The notes beneath the pieces were generated by a model that saw nothing but the letters and a program-made list of their open reading frames with translations, had not been told where the DNA came from and did no database searches. Below, in pieces: positions 43,936 through 54,007 of a stretch of DNA of 64,000 nt (its first letter is position 1; the number at the start of each line of letters is the position of its first letter). The stretch lies in assembly GCF_014202635.1 (NCBI RefSeq), contig NZ_JACHHD010000009.1:1-64000 (forward strand). The letters are read 5' to 3'. The position numbers were made by a program, and so were the translations under genes. This DNA comes from Faecalicoccus acidiformans (GTDB lineage: Bacteria; Bacillota_I; Bacilli_A; Erysipelotrichales; Erysipelotrichaceae).

Positions 43936-44831
43936 CCTTTGAACTCCTCCTCACCTTTGATATATTTCCGATCCATAATTTTTTTCAAATAAGCACCATA
44001 TTGATTCTTCTTATAGATTTCGTAAATCTCTTCCAATTGCTTCAAAGAGATCCATCCATTAGTGAATGCAATTTCTTCCAAACAAGCAATCTTTCGATGC
44101 TGATGTTCTTCTATCGTCTTTACAAAATTTGTTGCATCTACTAAAGATTCATGTGTACCTGTATCGAGCCAAGTAAAACCATCTCCTAATAAAGTTACAT
44201 TCAATTCATTATTCTCTAAATAAATACGATTCAAATCCGTAATTTCTAATTCTCCTCGAGCACTTGGTTTTAAATTTTTAGCATATTCAACCACTTTATT
44301 ATCATAGAAATACAACCCCGTAACTGCGTAGTTTGACTTTGGATGTTCCGGTTTTTCTTCTAAAGAAATAGCTTTTCCTTCTTCATCAAACTCAACAACA
44401 CCAAAACGCTCTGGATCTTCTACATAGTATCCGAATACTGTAGCTCCCACTTCTTTTTTGGCAGCGGCTTTTAATCGTTTGGTCAAACCATGACCATGGA
44501 AAATATTATCGCCTAAGATCATGGCACAAGAATCAGAACCAATAAACTCTTCTCCTAAAATAAAAGCTTGTGCTAACCCATCTGGGCTTGGCTGTACTTT
44601 ATAAGACAGTTCAATTCCAAACTGATGTCCATCTCCTAATAATTCTTGAAAACGAGGAGTATCATCTGGTGTAGAAATAATCAATATTTCTCGAATTCCA
44701 GCCTGCATTAAAATCGACATAGGATAATAAATCATAGGCTTATCATAAATCGGCAATAATTGTTTACTTGTTACTTTTGTTAATGGATATAATCTGGTTC
44801 CGCTACCCCCAGCTAAAATAATTCCTTTCAT
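43932..44831 (-). CDS. rfbA: Glucose-1-phosphate thymidylyltransferase
   Basis: A 299-residue Rml[12 protein letters not shown] nucleotide-binding loop, [15 protein letters not shown], and GDNIFHG. It makes dTDP-glucose and starts the rhamnose pathway. First gene of the rfbACBD order, with AGGAGG as SD. A weak extended -10 (TGATAGAAT) lies just upstream, behind a terminator, so a transcription unit probably starts here and runs to the autolysin gene. Confidence 0.95.
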   Translation of the reverse strand: MKGIILAGGSGTRLYPLTKVTSKQLLPIYDKPMIYYPMSILMQAGIREILIISTPDDTPRFQELLGDGHQFGIELSYKVQPSPDGLAQAFILGEEFIGSDSCAMILGDNIFHGHGLTKRLKAAAKKEVGATVFGYYVEDPERFGVVEFDEEGKAISLEEKPEHPKSNYAVTGLYFYDNKVVEYAKNLKPSARGELEITDLNRIYLENNELNVTLLGDGFTWLDTGTHESLVDATNFVKTIEEHQHRKIACLEEIAFTNGWISLKQLEEIYEIYKKNQYGAYLKKIMDRKYIKGEEEFKG

Positions 44832-44859
44832 TTTTTTATCCTCCTAAGTTTTATTCTAT

Positions 44860-44891
44860 CATAAATAATAAACCCTTACGTAACGTAAGGG
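44860..44891 (-). terminator. Hairpin between acyltransferase gene and rfbA
   Basis: CCCTTACGT and ACGTAAGGG (44873-44881 and 44883-44891) form a near-perfect palindrome, followed on the minus strand by TTTATTATTTAT. Likely ends the transglutaminase-lipoprotein-acyltransferase unit, though the T-tract is broken. Confidence 0.6.
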
Positions 44892-44899
44892 TCAATCGA

Positions 44900-45928
44900 T
44901 TATATAAATTTATTGATTATTGGAACTTTTTTTAGAATAACTACCGTAAGTAACGACAGAATAAAAACTACTATTACAAGAAGAGATATAGTTACAACAG
45001 GTAGGTTTAAAAAAGGATTAATACTAAGATACTTTAGAATCGATCTTATAAAAAGCATATGGATCAAATAGACTCCAAAAGTTAAAACATCGAGTTTTTT
45101 TATCCATTCCCGATTTTTCCACTTGATGCTATCAACCAAAGAGAAGATCCCAATAGACTGTACTATGACAAAAACCGAAGAATAATTTGATAATACATTT
45201 CCTAAATTATAATGCGAATTCTCTTGATTGAAAATTGTTAAAAAAATAATACACAAAGTAGATAAAACTATCATAAAAAAAGATTGATATCGTTTTAGAG
45301 ATATTATTCCGTGATGAAGTGCATATCCAAAAAATAAATAGAACGGATAAACAGAACTAACCATAATATAAAAAGCAATATGGATTCCGATCGTTTCTAA
45401 CATAGGAATTACAGATAAAAACACAAAATATATTAGTAATAAATACTTAATCAGTTTATCCGAAGCACCTTTCGTAACAACTTTGTAAATAGGCAGCAGC
45501 AAATATATACCAATCAACAAATATAGATACCATAAATGAGACCAACTACTGCCTTGAAAAAAATCAAGAAATACTTGAATGACAGTATACAAATCAAACG
45601 ATTCTTTGTGGACTATGACATCATAAACCACAAAAATAATGCAACAAAACAATAAAGCTTCTAGAATTCTTAAAACGTATCTTTTTAATATTTTATCTAG
45701 TGACAGTTGTTTATTCTTATCCAGTAATAGAGCTCCCGTAATCATAACAAAACATGGTACACACCAAAGCAGTAAATTTAAAATAATTTGAGATATCAAC
45801 AATTCATTTTGGCTAATAACAGATCCATATAATCCAATGGCTCCACTCATAAAATGTAAAAGAACTATTCCCAAACATGAGATAGTTCTTAAATAATAAA
45901 AGCTATAAATCGGTTCTTGTTTTACCAT
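44900..45928 (-). CDS. Acyltransferase 3 family membrane protein
   Basis: A 342-residue integral membrane acyltransferase with about ten helices. The N-terminal YYLRTISCLGIVLLHF contains the family's R-x10-H-type conserved Arg and His, and the C-terminal LTFGVYLIHMLFI also fits. Such enzymes O-acylate exported sugars. In this locus it may acetylate the wall polysaccharide. It overlaps the lipoprotein gene by 7 nt. Confidence 0.85.
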   Translation of the reverse strand: MVKQEPIYSFYYLRTISCLGIVLLHFMSGAIGLYGSVISQNELLISQIILNLLLWCVPCFVMITGALLLDKNKQLSLDKILKRYVLRILEALLFCCIIFVVYDVIVHKESFDLYTVIQVFLDFFQGSSWSHLWYLYLLIGIYLLLPIYKVVTKGASDKLIKYLLLIYFVFLSVIPMLETIGIHIAFYIMVSSVYPFYLFFGYALHHGIISLKRYQSFFMIVLSTLCIIFLTIFNQENSHYNLGNVLSNYSSVFVIVQSIGIFSLVDSIKWKNREWIKKLDVLTFGVYLIHMLFIRSILKYLSINPFLNLPVVTISLLVIVVFILSLLTVVILKKVPIINKFI

Positions 45929-46689
45929 GTTTCAACGCTGTCTCCTAAGCACCCTTCATTAGCCGAAGAACCTGTATCTGCTGGAGGTGTTTCTTGGACA
46001 GGTTGTTGTACTGGTTGTTCTTGCACCGGCTGTTGTACCGGTTGCTGTTCTTGAACTGGTTGTTGAGCAGGTTGTTGCACAGCCTGTTGCTCAGAAATAT
46101 TTTGTTGGTTTTGCTCTGTCGTCACATTATTTTCCTGTGATTCTGATTGTGTTGCCAACTCTTCTTTTATTCTTTGTTCTGCATCTTTTGTTGAAACTTT
46201 AGCTTCTTGGTCAAGAGATTCATACTCTATGAAACAAATATCATCTTCAAACTTGATCGTTGCTTCCTTCACATCTTCGAAAGGAAAAGAGTGCAACTCA
46301 TATGATGAATCTTCAAAATCAAGTTTAATGGTATAATCTGGAGAAATTTGCATCTCAGATCCTTCTTGTTCCGTTTCATTATTTTCAATAGCCTCTGTTG
46401 CATCATAATACAATGTTCTTGTTTCTTCATTAGCAAAAACTTCATCTTCTTTTAACATGTTTTCGCTATAATCCATTGTATCAGTTTTTATTGAAAAACC
46501 CACAATGTCATTACCTGTATCGTTGATTAGAGAGACTTTGTACACATTTTCTCCAGAAAGTTTCTCACCAATGATTTTTTCTTCGACTTCCTTTTCTTTG
46601 ACTTCATCGGATTCTTGTCCTTGACAACCAGTCAAAAACAAAGAAAAGCAGAACATTGATCCAAATAATAATTTAATCTTCTTTTTCAT
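45922..46689 (-). CDS. Lipoprotein with Gln/Pro/Val-rich C-terminal tail
   Basis: A 255-residue predicted lipoprotein: lipobox LTGC (Cys22), a beta-rich globular part (about 40-165) of no family I recognise, then a tail of about 85 residues made of short QQPVQ/QEQPV-type repeats, probably extended and wall-spanning, ending in Trp. Start ATG 46689 behind GGAGGG. It is translationally coupled to the acyltransferase and follows the transglutaminase-like gene, so these three may act on the same surface target. Confidence 0.7.
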   Translation of the reverse strand: MKKKIKLLFGSMFCFSLFLTGCQGQESDEVKEKEVEEKIIGEKLSGENVYKVSLINDTGNDIVGFSIKTDTMDYSENMLKEDEVFANEETRTLYYDATEAIENNETEQEGSEMQISPDYTIKLDFEDSSYELHSFPFEDVKEATIKFEDDICFIEYESLDQEAKVSTKDAEQRIKEELATQSESQENNVTTEQNQQNISEQQAVQQPAQQPVQEQQPVQQPVQEQPVQQPVQETPPADTGSSANEGCLGDSVETW

Positions 46690-46704
46690 ATAAAAACCCT
46701 CCAA

Positions 46705-49260
46705 CTAATTCATTCTAGAATAACTATGATATTTTAATGTTCCTGAAGTACCGTATGTAAACATATAGCCATTACGGCCTAATTCCTTTTCAAAATCAGG
46801 ATCGAACACATAGATTGTTCCATTCATATTAATTTCAACCCATGAATGCGGGGTGTTATAACTGCCTTGATAACCTCCCACTTGATGAGCATCATAACCC
46901 AAATCTCTAGCAAGATAAGTAAATACAGCTGCCATTACATAACAATTGCCTCTATGCCTTGAGAAACCATATGAAGCATAGTTTGCACTGCCATAAGCAT
47001 TATTATCAGCTGGTTCATATCTTGAATACGTAATACTCTTCGCATAATTAAATGCTGCTCTTAAATCCCTACCTAACGAATTATTTATTTCATTAGCAGT
47101 TTGCTCAAGATCTGATGCATATTCCCGATAATAGCCGGAATTCGATCCGACAACTGTACCCTTAGGAACAATTTTTATTTCTATAGCCTCCACTTGATTC
47201 CCTGACTTTGAGGAATTACCGGCGCTTTGTCCATTCATAGCCCAACCTAACCAACCAAGATGAGCTAAATGCGTACGATAGTAAATATCACAATACTTAT
47301 TCATTTCCCCAGTCAATGAAACTTGAATTGCTAGCATTGGATTAGTGGATGTAACTTCTTGCCCGCTTGAATAAATATCTGTCCAACCTGAATGAGAAAA
47401 ATTTACTTTATAATTCACAGCGCCAGAATATAAATTACCTGAGTTATTATCTATAGAAATTTTAATACCATTAATAGCTTTACTTTGTCCTGTAGTTCCA
47501 GCTGTTGCACCATTAGTCTTTTCGCTTTGCCAACCATAAGACGAAGAATTAACACTATATTTTAAACTTCCTATTCTATCTGTTCCAAGATAACCATTAG
47601 AAGTTTTTATGCTAGTATCTCCTTTTTTTCGAATCTGAATTTGAATGGCTTCTGTTCGTTTAGCCATTCCCTCAGTACCAGCCTTATCTCCATTTTTAAC
47701 CCAGCCTAGCCAGCCATATGTTTGTACATGTACTCTGTAATAGACATCATAGTAATTTGCCACATCTCCTGTTAACTTGATTTGAATAGCTTCTAATCTT
47801 TTTGCCTGTCCGCTGGTTCCACTCACTGTTCCATTTTGCTTCCAATCTTGCCAACCATACGTCTGAACATGCGTTCGATATTGGATACCTCCAGAATATC
47901 CTGTATCTCCTAAGTTAATCTTGATTCCTTCTAATCTTTTTGCTTGCCCTGAAGTACCGCTAGTTGCTCCATCAGAGACAGTGCTCTGCCATCCATAAGT
48001 TTGTACATGAGTTTGATAAGTCACTAGTTGAGTTTTATAAGTGGTAGACGTATCACCCGGTGCCACTCCGCCTTTCTTTACAAGAACAATCTGAATGGCT
48101 TCCATTCGATAAGCATAACTTGAAGTACCAGAACTTTCTCCATTTTTTGCCCATCCAAGCCATCCGAATTTTTGAACATGAGTTCGGTAATATATATCGT
48201 AGTGATTAGCAAGTTCCCCAGTAAGTTTAATCTGAATAGCTTCTAATCTTTTTGCTTGGCCGGTTGTACCGCTCAACTCCCCGTTTTGCTTCCATCCTTG
48301 CCAACCATACGTCTGAACATGCGTTCGATATTGGATACCTCCAGAATATCCTGTGTCTCCTAAATTAATCTTAATTCCTTCTAATCTTTTTGCTTGTCCT
48401 GAAGTACCGCTAGTTGCTCCATCAGAGACAGTACTCTGCCATCCATAAGTTTGTACATGAGTTTGATACTTTACACTTGCTTCATCCGCCAGTAAATTTA
48501 TCGAATCCTCTTTCTCGTTGTTTCCATTAGTATTCGAATTTTCAGCTTCATCCTTCTCTATTTCTTGACTATCTTCTTCTTGATTATCCACATTTGTTAC
48601 ACTACTATTTGAAGTTTCGTTTGACAAATCTGATGATTCGTCTTCCTTGTTATTAACGCTACTATCTAGTTCTTCATTCTGACTATTCTCGTCTTCAATA
48701 ATCTCAGAATCTTCACTTTCCGCTTTCCCATTGTTCTCCGGTCCTGTTTGTTCACTTGAATGATCTTCATTATTATTCTGTGGTAACTCCAATTCCTCAG
48801 TAGTTAAATCATTCATATACCAAATAACAGATGAGGAAGCATTATTCTGATTTCTAAAAGATCCTTCAACAGTGAACTGTCCCTTATAATCAATATAATC
48901 TAAATCAGAATCTATAAAAGTAATAATAGCTTCTCCATTATCAATTTTCACCTTGCCTAGAACTTCATCTGTAGATTCGTTGGAATCCTTTTGATAAGCA
49001 TAAATATATTCTTCAGTTGTATCTTTGAACTCCATATATTCTACCGGTAAATTAATGGACGCTTGATCCCCTGATACAGGGTTCACATTCTTAAACTCAA
49101 AATTGATAATCAATTGGTTATCTTCTTGTGAATACAAAAAAGGATGGAAACTCGGATCATTACTCCAATCTTTCTTTCCATCAAGAGCATAAACAGGTTG
49201 AATGCTGACAAAAAGAGCCAGAAAAAAAGCTATGATTCTATTCATCATTGGTTTTATCAT
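46705..49260 (-). CDS. Secreted transglutaminase-like protein with nine ChW repeats
   Basis: An 851-residue exported protein. Signal peptide (to about 25), a beta-rich N-terminal domain (about 30-150), an acidic Asn/Glu/Ser linker (about 165-255), nine ChW repeats in three triplets (about 260-703), and a C-terminal transglutaminase-like domain with Cys in RGNCYVMAA (about 771), His in PHSWVEI (about 803) and Asp in VFDPDF (about 818). The triad suggests cysteine-protease or cross-linking activity on wall peptides or proteins. The repeats are those of the autolysin at the other end of the rml half. SD GAGGAG before ATG 49260. Confidence 0.87.
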   Translation of the reverse strand: MIKPMMNRIIAFFLALFVSIQPVYALDGKKDWSNDPSFHPFLYSQEDNQLIINFEFKNVNPVSGDQASINLPVEYMEFKDTTEEYIYAYQKDSNESTDEVLGKVKIDNGEAIITFIDSDLDYIDYKGQFTVEGSFRNQNNASSSVIWYMNDLTTEELELPQNNNEDHSSEQTGPENNGKAESEDSEIIEDENSQNEELDSSVNNKEDESSDLSNETSNSSVTNVDNQEEDSQEIEKDEAENSNTNGNNEKEDSINLLADEASVKYQTHVQTYGWQSTVSDGATSGTSGQAKRLEGIKINLGDTGYSGGIQYRTHVQTYGWQGWKQNGELSGTTGQAKRLEAIQIKLTGELANHYDIYYRTHVQKFGWLGWAKNGESSGTSSYAYRMEAIQIVLVKKGGVAPGDTSTTYKTQLVTYQTHVQTYGWQSTVSDGATSGTSGQAKRLEGIKINLGDTGYSGGIQYRTHVQTYGWQDWKQNGTVSGTSGQAKRLEAIQIKLTGDVANYYDVYYRVHVQTYGWLGWVKNGDKAGTEGMAKRTEAIQIQIRKKGDTSIKTSNGYLGTDRIGSLKYSVNSSSYGWQSEKTNGATAGTTGQSKAINGIKISIDNNSGNLYSGAVNYKVNFSHSGWTDIYSSGQEVTSTNPMLAIQVSLTGEMNKYCDIYYRTHLAHLGWLGWAMNGQSAGNSSKSGNQVEAIEIKIVPKGTVVGSNSGYYREYASDLEQTANEINNSLGRDLRAAFNYAKSITYSRYEPADNNAYGSANYASYGFSRHRGNCYVMAAVFTYLARDLGYDAHQVGGYQGSYNTPHSWVEINMNGTIYVFDPDFEKELGRNGYMFTYGTSGTLKYHSYSRMN
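47170..48480. repeat. ChW repeat block of the transglutaminase gene (450-bp period)
   Basis: Nine repeats of about 47-50 codons, grouped as triplets. Segments near 47851-48018 and 48301-48468 are nearly the same at an offset of 450 bp with a handful of base changes, the same period as in the autolysin but more diverged. Confidence 0.85.
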
Positions 49261-49371
49261 ATATTAATCTCTCCTCACCCATTAGATCGTCTTAGTTCTA
49301 GCTCTTAAATATTACAAATTGGTCGTATTTTAATTAATGTGTGGCAAAGATTGTGTATAAAAAAATTAACT

Positions 49372-50523
49372 CTAAACTAAACAAATAAACAGTCCGGCTT
49401 GTTTTGTAATTCGAATCGAACCCTGTTCATTTATTAATTTCTCGATATATTGCTTAAATTCATTTAATCTGGGACCAATCACTTCACTTTGATTTCCATG
49501 ACAACTCATAATGTAGTCCACCAAAGGTTGTGCTTGATCAACTATCAACGCATCATCATATTCTTTCAATTGTACATTGGAAAAAAATTCTTTAAGAGTT
49601 TCCTCACCATTTTCAAGTCCGAATACATCATAAAGCTTATTCTGTGATAACTCAATCTGCGGATCATAAGACTTTACAATTTCGGTTATTTCCTTCATAT
49701 GACATTTTCCGTAAGTGCTGCAGTAAAATACACCATTCTTTCGTAAAACTCTTACAATCTCAGATAACCCTTTTTGGATATCTTGAACATAAAACATCAC
49801 ATGATTAGCCACCACTGCATCAAAGTATTCATTTTTAAAAGGTATTGACTGACAATCTACTTGGATGCAGTTAAAATCATTCCCTAACTTTTTGCGAACC
49901 TCCTGTACCATTCCATCCGATATATCAGATAAAAATATTTCTCGATTTCTCAAATCGACTTTTTGATTTAACCAAAGCTTTCCATTACCGCACCCAATCT
50001 CTAAAAGACGCGTAACTTTTGAAAAATCAATTTGTTCATAAAGCCAATTGAACCAACCTTTTTTATTTGTCGAGAACCGATCATGTAATGATATCCTCAC
50101 TTTTAAATTATTAGAATTCTTATATTGTTTAACAATATCTTCTTCAATATTAGACATTTGAAGCAAAGAAATAATTTGATCCCAGTTAATATTGTCATCT
50201 TCATTGTGGACTAAAGCCTCCATGGAGTCTCTAATCCCCTGTAAATGCGCAATCTGATTATTTAATAATTCAATCTGCATAGAAAATGATTCTTTAACAT
50301 TCTCGTCTTTAAGAACCATAGGAAAAATCTCTTCCAATGAAAAACCCATATGTTTTAATGACAATATCTTTTGTAATTTCAATAAATCGGACTGAGTATA
50401 TTTTCTATATCCATTTCCCATAACAAAAGAGGGTTTTAACAGCCCTATTTTATCATAATATCGAATAGTGCGTTCTGTGACGTTTGCCAGTTTAGCGAAT
50501 TGGCCTGTTGAATAAGAACTCAT
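49372..50523 (-). CDS. MerR-type regulator fused to SAM methyltransferase
   Basis: A 383-residue fusion. Residues about 4-75 are a MerR winged helix (TGQFAKLANVTERTIRYYDKIGLLKP, NGYRKYTQSDLLKLQKI), then a coiled-coil linker (80-105), then a class I methyltransferase with motif I LLEIGCGNGK (173-182) and PFKNEYFDAVVANHVMFYV. The methyltransferase may sense or modify the effector, or use SAM level as the signal; the substrate is unknown. It sits alone between the transglutaminase and a glycosyltransferase. The SD is poor, and a 34-codon frame overlaps its start. Confidence 0.82.
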   Translation of the reverse strand: MSSYSTGQFAKLANVTERTIRYYDKIGLLKPSFVMGNGYRKYTQSDLLKLQKILSLKHMGFSLEEIFPMVLKDENVKESFSMQIELLNNQIAHLQGIRDSMEALVHNEDDNINWDQIISLLQMSNIEEDIVKQYKNSNNLKVRISLHDRFSTNKKGWFNWLYEQIDFSKVTRLLEIGCGNGKLWLNQKVDLRNREIFLSDISDGMVQEVRKKLGNDFNCIQVDCQSIPFKNEYFDAVVANHVMFYVQDIQKGLSEIVRVLRKNGVFYCSTYGKCHMKEITEIVKSYDPQIELSQNKLYDVFGLENGEETLKEFFSNVQLKEYDDALIVDQAQPLVDYIMSCHGNQSEVIGPRLNEFKQYIEKLINEQGSIRITKQAGLFICLV

Positions 50524-50624
50524 TTTTCTTTTTTTCGATCCTCGTATTCTTTTATAGTTAGCTTTTGAATTAACTCATTGATTTTTTCTTTAAGTTTAGA
50601 AATTTGAATTGCTTGAATAAACAA
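50520..50624 (-). CDS. Possible small coiled-coil ORF or gene remnant before the MerR gene
   Basis: A 34-codon frame (TTG at 50624, stop 50520-50522) encodes a charged, helix-forming peptide with heptad-like spacing (ISKLKEKINELIQKL). Its stop overlaps the MerR start as ATGA, the usual sign of translational coupling. No SD or ATG is visible and the frame is closed just upstream, so it could instead be the tail of a decayed gene. The rest of the gap to 50725 shows nothing else. Confidence 0.3.
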   Translation of the reverse strand: MFIQAIQISKLKEKINELIQKLTIKEYEDRKKEK

Positions 50625-50725
50625 GTTTTATTAGAAAATATAAAAACATCTCCTGATAAAATCTTCAAGCTAAAGCTTATTTTTCTTTGCTTAAAAACAT
50701 CATATAATCATTCCTAATTTCATAA

Positions 50726-53215
50726 TCAATATAATTTGAAAGGTCCTTTATCCAAATTAAAATTAATATTATGGAATGGATCTCCATTTTTTAAAATGTC
50801 TGGCCATTTTTCCTGAAATTTTTTTATTTCATTATTAAATCGTTCTAATTTTTCAGGTGTGTCTTCATAACCACGAGTTTTAGATTCAAAATGATGCCAT
50901 AAAGAAAAGGCATTAAAGACATTGAATAGACCTAGTTTTCTGATTTTCAAACAAAAATCCACATCATTGCATGCAACCTTAAATTGCTCATCAAATCCGT
51001 CAACTTTATCATATATCTCTTTACGAACCATCAAACAAGCAGCAGTCACTGCAGAATAGTTTGAGGATACTCGCGGTCTACCCATATGTCCAAAATCATC
51101 TCGATCAATTTCAGTATAAGCATGAGTTGCATAACCTTTGTAACCGACTACAACACCCGCATGTTGCACAGTATTATCAGGGTAAAGCAGTTTTGCTCCC
51201 ACTGCTCCTACTTCTTTTCTTTGGGCACATCCTAACAATTCTTCAATAGCATCTTCATTAATAATCTCTACATCATTATTCAAAAATAACAAATATTCTC
51301 CCTTAGCAAAGGTCACAGCAAAATTGTTAATTGCAGAATAATTAAACTCGTCTTTCCATGTAATGACTCTAACATTCTGATACTTATCTTCTACTTCATG
51401 ATAATACTCAAAGATTTCTGGAGTAGTGCTATTATTCTCGACAACAATAATTTCAATATTTTTATAAACATTGATCTTTTCCAAGGACTCTATACAAGTT
51501 TTAAGAGTTTCGGTTTCATCTTTATTTGGAATAATAACAGAAATTAAAGGATTGCCTATTATTTTATATCGCACATGATACATTCCATAAAGTGGAGCAT
51601 CTAACATCGTTACACTTCCCTCTACTCCACAGCGTTTTAAATGAGCTTCAATTGCTCTTTTACCTGCGTCATAGCAGTACATCTTGCTTGCGGGATCTTG
51701 AGCAGTTGAAGCAGGATGCATTCTCCAATGATAGAGAATCTTAGGCACATGATAAATGCTCTTGGATTTCTCTATACATCGAAATATAAAATCATAATCT
51801 TGGCTTCCATCATATTCTGGCCGCATCCCCCCTACTTCATCCACAATACTTTTCTTTACAGCAAAAAAATGTGTGATGTAATTATGGGAACGAAGTAAAT
51901 CTATACTAAAATCCGGTTTAAAATGTGGATCCGTATAAATTTTTAGCGCATCATCAAATTTATCCTCATCACTATATAAACAATCATGATGTACTTCTTG
52001 CATACTAGAAACAAATTCAAACAAACAATCTGGAGTTAACATATCATCATGATCATAGAGAGCTATATAATCTCCTTCAGCCATTTCAAGAGCTCCATTC
52101 ATATTTCCGGAAATTCCATAGTTTTTATCCAACTTTTTAAATTTTATCCGCTTTTCTTCAGAATAATGCTCTCTGATATAGTTCTCTACTGCATCTGTAG
52201 AACTTCCATCAGCAATACACAGCTCCCAATTTATATAAGTTTGTGCTATAACTGTTTCAATCATATCTTTTAAATATGTATCTTTTGTATTGAACGTAGC
52301 CACAATAATACTTATTTTGGGGTTATATGATAAACTAGTATTCCTTTGTTTTTCTAATGTTGCTTCTGTTGCCTTATGATCTTCAAACCAAAACTGATAA
52401 CGAATATCCCCAGCATTGGGGCCCAGAGATAATCTCTTCAGAAATCGTTTCATCCCATATTCATCTATAAATTTTTTAGATTTATTTAAATTAGAAGGTT
52501 CTAAGTAACTTAAATAGTTCTTAAAGGTCTTTACAGAAAGTCCAGCAGACATAAATAACTTTTCTTGTCTTTTATGTTCCCCATCATCAAATTCTAAAAT
52601 ATATGTTTGTTTTTTATCTCCCTTGAATTTTATCTGAAAGCCGCAATATTTTTGTGAGAGTGATAACTTTTTTAACACAACGGTATCCGCTCGACTCATT
52701 TTTTGAAGCTTAAATTCGATTTCTTGGCCATCTTGATCAAATAATTTGTAATTAATATTCTTACCTTCTAGAGAGTATGCCCATCCAGTGACAATTAATT
52801 CATTATTATCTCCGCATTTAAAATAATCAATATATGAATCAATCAAATCTGCTTCTTCTATTTCTAAGATTTTCTTTTCATTGTAATCTAATATTTTTTT
52901 TCTTTGGCCTTCTGCCTCAGCAAAAAACTGAATTGATTTTGGCAATGTTTGAAACTTTACGCTCAATACAAATCCCACTCTAGAATTTCGTAAATACTTT
53001 GAATATTTCTCTTCAACATCTGCTCTTAATACACCATTCATTTCAAATGGTACCGAAACTCCGTCTAATTGAATATCATATTGAATTTCCTTGCCACCAG
53101 AATGAAATGCCCATCCATAAATATAAAAAGACTGCTCAATATATGTATTTTTTAGCTGCACTCTATCTATATAACAAACTATTTCATTATCTCCAATATT
53201 ATGAAAAAATAACAT
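50726..53215 (-). CDS. Large two-domain GT2 glycosyltransferase with N-terminal beta modules
   Basis: An 829-residue enzyme. Two similar beta-sandwich modules occupy about 10-100 and 125-215 (each with GWA and a later R-A-D followed by GF). Two GT2 domains follow: the first (about 300-520) begins SIIVATFNT and has YDHDDM; the second (about 555-800) begins SVIIPNKDE with LFLNNDVEI. Two-domain GT2 enzymes of this type polymerise or extend rhamnan-like chains. ATG 53215, behind GAGGT in the end of the permease gene. It follows the exporter genes, as in rhamnose-polysaccharide loci. Confidence 0.8.
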   Translation of the reverse strand: MLFFHNIGDNEIVCYIDRVQLKNTYIEQSFYIYGWAFHSGGKEIQYDIQLDGVSVPFEMNGVLRADVEEKYSKYLRNSRVGFVLSVKFQTLPKSIQFFAEAEGQRKKILDYNEKKILEIEEADLIDSYIDYFKCGDNNELIVTGWAYSLEGKNINYKLFDQDGQEIEFKLQKMSRADTVVLKKLSLSQKYCGFQIKFKGDKKQTYILEFDDGEHKRQEKLFMSAGLSVKTFKNYLSYLEPSNLNKSKKFIDEYGMKRFLKRLSLGPNAGDIRYQFWFEDHKATEATLEKQRNTSLSYNPKISIIVATFNTKDTYLKDMIETVIAQTYINWELCIADGSSTDAVENYIREHYSEEKRIKFKKLDKNYGISGNMNGALEMAEGDYIALYDHDDMLTPDCLFEFVSSMQEVHHDCLYSDEDKFDDALKIYTDPHFKPDFSIDLLRSHNYITHFFAVKKSIVDEVGGMRPEYDGSQDYDFIFRCIEKSKSIYHVPKILYHWRMHPASTAQDPASKMYCYDAGKRAIEAHLKRCGVEGSVTMLDAPLYGMYHVRYKIIGNPLISVIIPNKDETETLKTCIESLEKINVYKNIEIIVVENNSTTPEIFEYYHEVEDKYQNVRVITWKDEFNYSAINNFAVTFAKGEYLLFLNNDVEIINEDAIEELLGCAQRKEVGAVGAKLLYPDNTVQHAGVVVGYKGYATHAYTEIDRDDFGHMGRPRVSSNYSAVTAACLMVRKEIYDKVDGFDEQFKVACNDVDFCLKIRKLGLFNVFNAFSLWHHFESKTRGYEDTPEKLERFNNEIKKFQEKWPDILKNGDPFHNINFNLDKGPFKLY

Positions 53216-53216
53216 T

Positions 53217-53999
53217 TTACAATACCTCAGCAAACCCTTTTTCTAATTTTCTAAAAATAAAATAACCTATTACTAAAACCAATAAGGAAAAGACCAAAAC
53301 TCCAAATAAAGATAAAAAATTTGGCCAACATTGATATAAAAAAGCATCCCTATATGCATTAATAATTATTGTCATAGGGTTTAGGCTAATCAATTTGTAT
53401 AATAAAGAAGAAGTTGGTAACATATTCAAACTATAAATCACTGGGGTTGCATAAAATCCCATTTGCAACACAAATCCCACAATATGCTCAATATCCTGTA
53501 CATAAACATTGATAGCCCCAAGAATAAAGATAAGTCCAAGGTTTAATATCGCTTGAATCAAAGCTAACAGAGGTAGAGTGGCTAAATAAATTGAAACCCC
53601 TTCTCCCGTTCCAATGCAAAATATCAAGATAATGACACACGAAATCAAAAAGTTAACCAATCCACTTAGCACTTGAGAAATCAATAAAATCTCCCTGGGG
53701 AAATATACTTTTTTAATAATTCCCGCATTTCCTTTGATTGCTGTTGTACCTCCAGTAATGACCACTAAGAAAAAATTCCAAGGAATAATACCAGTAATTA
53801 GATACACTAAGTAATTATCAATTCCAGCCCCTCTGAATAGATATGGAAATACTATCCAATAGACAACCACCTGAAGCAATGGATTAATAAAAGACCATAG
53901 CACGCCTAAAAAAGACCCTTTATAGCGCCCACGAATATCTTTCTTTACATTCGATTTCAACAATTCTCTATAATTACATATATTTTTAATAATTTGCAT
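53217..53999 (-). CDS. ABC-2 type polysaccharide export permease (Wzm/RgpC/TagG-like)
   Basis: A 260-residue permease with six membrane helices. The N-terminal DIRGRYKGSFLGVLWSFINPLLQVVVY is the amphipathic gate-helix region typical of Wzm/TagG. With the ATPase encoded just upstream it exports a complete undecaprenyl-linked glycan to the outer face. The stop overlaps the SD region of the following glycosyltransferase. Confidence 0.92.
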   Translation of the reverse strand: MQIIKNICNYRELLKSNVKKDIRGRYKGSFLGVLWSFINPLLQVVVYWIVFPYLFRGAGIDNYLVYLITGIIPWNFFLVVITGGTTAIKGNAGIIKKVYFPREILLISQVLSGLVNFLISCVIILIFCIGTGEGVSIYLATLPLLALIQAILNLGLIFILGAINVYVQDIEHIVGFVLQMGFYATPVIYSLNMLPTSSLLYKLISLNPMTIIINAYRDAFLYQCWPNFLSLFGVLVFSLLVLVIGYFIFRKLEKGFAEVL

Positions 54000-54007
54000 A
54001 TTCTTAC

